From Paramesorhizobium deserti (GTDB taxonomy: Bacteria > Pseudomonadota > Alphaproteobacteria > Rhizobiales > Rhizobiaceae), in assembly GCF_001558695.1 (NCBI RefSeq), contig NZ_LNTU01000023.1, positions 1 through 64,000 on the forward strand: DNA of 64,000 nucleotides, given 5' to 3'. A program made the position numbers and the translations under genes. The notes beneath the pieces are model-generated. The model made no database searches. It was not told where the DNA came from and worked only from the letters and a program-made list of their open reading frames with translations. The number at the start of each line of letters is the position of its first letter. The stretch's first letter is position 1. Shown here piece after piece: positions 61,737 to 64,000 of this stretch.

Positions 61737-63026
61737 ATGGATCGCATTAAAATCGTCGGCGGCAACAAGCTCAATGGTGTCATTCCAATCTCCGGTGCCA
61801 AGAACGCGGCGCTTCCCCTGATGATCGCGTCGCTCCTGACCGACGATACGCTGACGCTCGAGAACGTGCCGCATCTGGCCGATGTCGAGCAGCTCATCCG
61901 GATTCTCGGCAATCACGGGGTGGATTATTCTGTCAACGGCCGGCGCGAGCGGCAGGACGGCGCCTATTCGCGCACGATCCATTTCACTGCGCGCAACATC
62001 GTCGATACCACAGCACCCTATGAGCTCGTCTCCAAGATGCGGGCAAGTTTCTGGGTGATCGGGCCACTCCTGGCGCGCATGGGCATGGCCAATGTCTCGC
62101 TGCCCGGCGGCTGCGCCATCGGCACCCGTCCGGTTGATCTCTTCCTCGAAGCGCTTGCCGCGCTCGGCGCCGAGATCGATATCGAGAACGGCTATGTCAA
62201 GGCAACCGCGAAGAAGGGTCTTGTCGGCACGCATTACACCTTCCCCAAGGTGTCGGTCGGCGCTACCCATGTGCTGATGATGGCCGCAACACTCGCCAAG
62301 GGCGAGACGGTCATCTCCAATGCGGCGCGCGAGCCTGAGGTGGTCAACCTCGCCGACTGCCTCAACGCCATGGGCGCCAATATCATGGGTGCCGGCACCG
62401 GCACGATCCGCATCGAGGGCGTGGACAGTCTCTCGGGCGCGCGCGTTCGGGTCATTCCGGACCGCATTGAGACCGGCACCTATGCCATGGCTGTGGCGAT
62501 GGCTGGCGGTGATGTCGTGCTTGAAGGGGCGCAGGCGAGCCTGCTTTCTTCCGCGCTCGAAACGCTTTCGCAGGCAGGCGCTGAAATCACAGAGACCAAT
62601 ACCGGCATCCGCGTGGTGCGCAACGGCCACGGCATTCATGCGGTCGATGTGCGCACCGATCCGTTCCCCGGCTTCCCGACCGACCTGCAGGCTCAGTTCA
62701 TGGGACTGATGACCAAGGCCAAGGGCACTTCGCGCATTACCGAGACGATCTTCGAGAACCGCTTCATGCATGTGCAGGAGCTGGCGCGTCTCGGCGCGAA
62801 AATTTCGCTTTCCGGCCAGGTGGCCACGGTCGAAGGCGTGGACCGGCTGAAGGGCGCCCCCGTCATGGCGACGGATCTTCGCGCCTCGGTGTCACTGGTG
62901 ATCGCTGGCCTTGCAGCAGAGGGCGAGACGATGGTCAACCGCGTCTATCATCTGGACCGCGGTTTCGAGCGGCTCGAGGAAAAGCTTTCGCGCTGCGGAG
63001 CGGTTGTCGAGCGCGTCAGCGGATAA
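61737..63026 (+). CDS. murA: UDP-N-acetylglucosamine 1-carboxyvinyltransferase
   Basis: This enzyme catalyses the first committed step of peptidoglycan synthesis, transferring enolpyruvate from PEP to UDP-GlcNAc in the cytoplasm. The 429-residue length is normal. The N-terminal signature is [16 protein letters not shown], and the catalytic loop [15 protein letters not shown] carries Cys126 (equivalent to E. coli Cys115, the fosfomycin target). Further conserved parts are [19 protein letters not shown] near the end. It is followed by a hairpin and then a DUF2948 gene. Confidence 0.97.
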   Translation: MDRIKIVGGNKLNGVIPISGAKNAALPLMIASLLTDDTLTLENVPHLADVEQLIRILGNHGVDYSVNGRRERQDGAYSRTIHFTARNIVDTTAPYELVSKMRASFWVIGPLLARMGMANVSLPGGCAIGTRPVDLFLEALAALGAEIDIENGYVKATAKKGLVGTHYTFPKVSVGATHVLMMAATLAKGETVISNAAREPEVVNLADCLNAMGANIMGAGTGTIRIEGVDSLSGARVRVIPDRIETGTYAMAVAMAGGDVVLEGAQASLLSSALETLSQAGAEITETNTGIRVVRNGHGIHAVDVRTDPFPGFPTDLQAQFMGLMTKAKGTSRITETIFENRFMHVQELARLGAKISLSGQVATVEGVDRLKGAPVMATDLRASVSLVIAGLAAEGETMVNRVYHLDRGFERLEEKLSRCGAVVERVSG

Positions 63027-63059
63027 CAAACATCTCTCCTTGTCGGTTGCGCTGAGCCT

Positions 63060-63086
63060 GCGGACGTCCTAACAGAGGGCGTCCGC
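63060..63086 (+). terminator. Hairpin between murA and the DUF2948 gene
   Basis: GCGGACGTCC (63060-63069), 7-base loop, GGGCGTCCGC (63077-63086; one T-G pair): a strong GC stem 34 bases after the murA stop. Only a short TGTTT follows, so termination may be partial. Confidence 0.55.
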
Positions 63087-63097
63087 TGTTTCATGGA

Positions 63098-63547
63098 ATG
63101 AAGTCAATGGAAATGCTGAAGCTTGTGGCGCTCGACGACGAGGATATGCAGATCATCTCGGCCTATCTGCAGGATGCGGTGCTGAAAGTAGGCGATCTCG
63201 ATTATCTGCAGCAGGAGAAGCGCTTCGTTGGGGTTACCAATCGTTTTGTTTGGGAACGCGCCGCATCCGGCCGTTTCGGTAAGCGCACGTTCGAGCGACG
63301 TCGTTCCGTGTTGCATTTCGATCGCGTCACCGCCGTCAAGGTTCATGGTATTGATCGAAGCCGCAAGGATGATGTGCTTTCGCTTCTGGCGGTTCGCTTT
63401 CTGCCCGGTGATGCGCCGGCCGGCGTCGTGGAACTCACCTTTTCCGGCGATGCCGCCATCAGGCTTGATGTCGAATGCATCGAGGCCAAGCTGACCGATC
63501 TCGGTCCGGCTTGGGAAGCGCACGGCAAACCCGAGCATGATGCCTGA
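63098..63547 (+). CDS. DUF2948 family protein
   Basis: The 149-residue protein (or three residues fewer from the ATG at 63107) matches DUF2948, a family found almost always between murA and hisD in Hyphomicrobiales. Landmarks are LKLVALDDEDMQIISAYLQDAVLKVGDL, NRFVWERA and the C-terminal GVVELTFSGDAAIRLDVECIEAKLTDLGPAW. Function unknown. Confidence 0.9.
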   Translation: MKSMEMLKLVALDDEDMQIISAYLQDAVLKVGDLDYLQQEKRFVGVTNRFVWERAASGRFGKRTFERRRSVLHFDRVTAVKVHGIDRSRKDDVLSLLAVRFLPGDAPAGVVELTFSGDAAIRLDVECIEAKLTDLGPAWEAHGKPEHDA

Positions 63548-63578
63548 GTAGTAGAATTTGTAGTTGAGGATTTGCCGC

Positions 63579-64000
63579 GTGGCACTGACGCTCAGACAAA
63601 GCGATACTGATTTCGAGGCGAAGTTCGCCGCTTTCCTCGCAGGCAAACGCGAGGTTTCGGAAGATGTCGACCGCGCGGCGCGCGAGATCATCGCCGGTGT
63701 GCGCGAGGGTGGCGACAAGGCGCTGATCGATTATTCACGCCGCTTCGACCGCATTGACCTGGAAAAGCTCGGGATCGCCGTCACGGAAGCCGAAATCGAT
63801 GCGGCGGTTGCCGCCGCGCCCAAAGCGACCGTCGAGGCGCTGGAACTGGCGCGCGACCGCATCCGCGCGCACCACAGCCGGCAGTTGCCGAAAGACGATC
63901 GCTATACCGACGCACTCGGCGTCGAACTCGGCTCCCGCTGGACGGCGATCGAGTCCGTCGGTCTCTACGTACCGGGCGGTACGGCGAGTTACCCGAGCTC
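63579..64000 (+). CDS. hisD: Histidinol dehydrogenase, N-terminal part (cut by window end)
   Basis: The start is GTG 63579 with TTGAGGA upstream. The visible 140 residues match the N-terminus of HisD (SRRFDRIDLEKLGI and AIESVGLYVPGGTASYPSS, the conserved NAD-site start). The enzyme makes the last two steps of histidine synthesis, histidinol to histidine. The rest, including the zinc ligands, lies beyond the window. Confidence 0.95.
   Translation, partial: MALTLRQSDTDFEAKFAAFLAGKREVSEDVDRAAREIIAGVREGGDKALIDYSRRFDRIDLEKLGIAVTEAEIDAAVAAAPKATVEALELARDRIRAHHSRQLPKDDRYTDALGVELGSRWTAIESVGLYVPGGTASYPS

Overview
The window looks like chromosomal DNA from an alphaproteobacterium of the order Hyphomicrobiales, probably a member of the Rhizobiaceae. 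The evidence is high GC content, the murA - DUF2948 - hisD block at the right end, a glpD-glpSTPQUV glycerol ABC-transport operon, a PrsDE-type secretion operon for an RTX glycanase, and short palindromic intergenic repeats of the kind common in rhizobia. Genus and species cannot be fixed from the sequence alone.

Layout. 1-1.6 kb is a recombination scar. It holds the last codons of an autotransporter beta-barrel, a badly frameshifted IS3-family transposase, and a fragment of a Fic-protein N-terminus joined in frame to the C-terminal half of a TRAP transporter DctM permease. An SMP-30/gluconolactonase-like gene follows, then a large cysteine-free protein of unknown function (3075-6626, minus). 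7.2-12.0 kb is an exopolysaccharide-remodelling operon: an RTX/GH16 glycanase followed by its type I secretion ATPase and membrane-fusion protein. 12.0-20.5 kb is mixed metabolism and efflux: an MFS pump with a divergent SufR-like regulator, an Lrp-type regulator with divergent alanine dehydrogenase, CsbD, DUF2267, a second MFS pump with a divergent AraC regulator, and a TIGR03862-type flavoprotein.

20.5-31.5 kb is one giant autotransporter of 3660 residues, built from passenger-associated repeats and large duplicated modules. 32-36 kb holds a small exported protein, a TctCBA tricarboxylate-type transporter and a DUF2161 nuclease-like gene. 36.7-38.6 kb has a BKACE-family enzyme, a third autotransporter barrel end (a decayed fragment) and a small unknown gene. 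38.8-47.9 kb is the glycerol locus: two tiny membrane proteins, glpR, then glpD-S-T-P-Q-U-V, with a recognisable promoter/operator and a possible leader peptide in front of glpD. 48-49.8 kb is a DUF1403-scpB pair. 49.8-54.9 kb is a LacI regulator followed by an Fbp-type iron(III) ABC importer in the order C-A-B.

55.1-60.8 kb is a five-gene operon equivalent to cecR-ybhGFSR (regulator plus drug/cation ABC exporter). After a likely 49-residue gene and a tRNA-Thr(GGT) on the minus strand come the housekeeping genes murA, DUF2948 and the 5' part of hisD.

The parts most deserving a second look are the cysteine-free 1183-residue protein, the modular giant autotransporter and its two truncated relatives, the Fic-DctM chimera, the glpD leader (short ORF plus hairpins), the pair of tiny membrane proteins before glpR, and the small unlisted gene beside the tRNA. 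I did not find a clear new defence or CRISPR-type system in this window.
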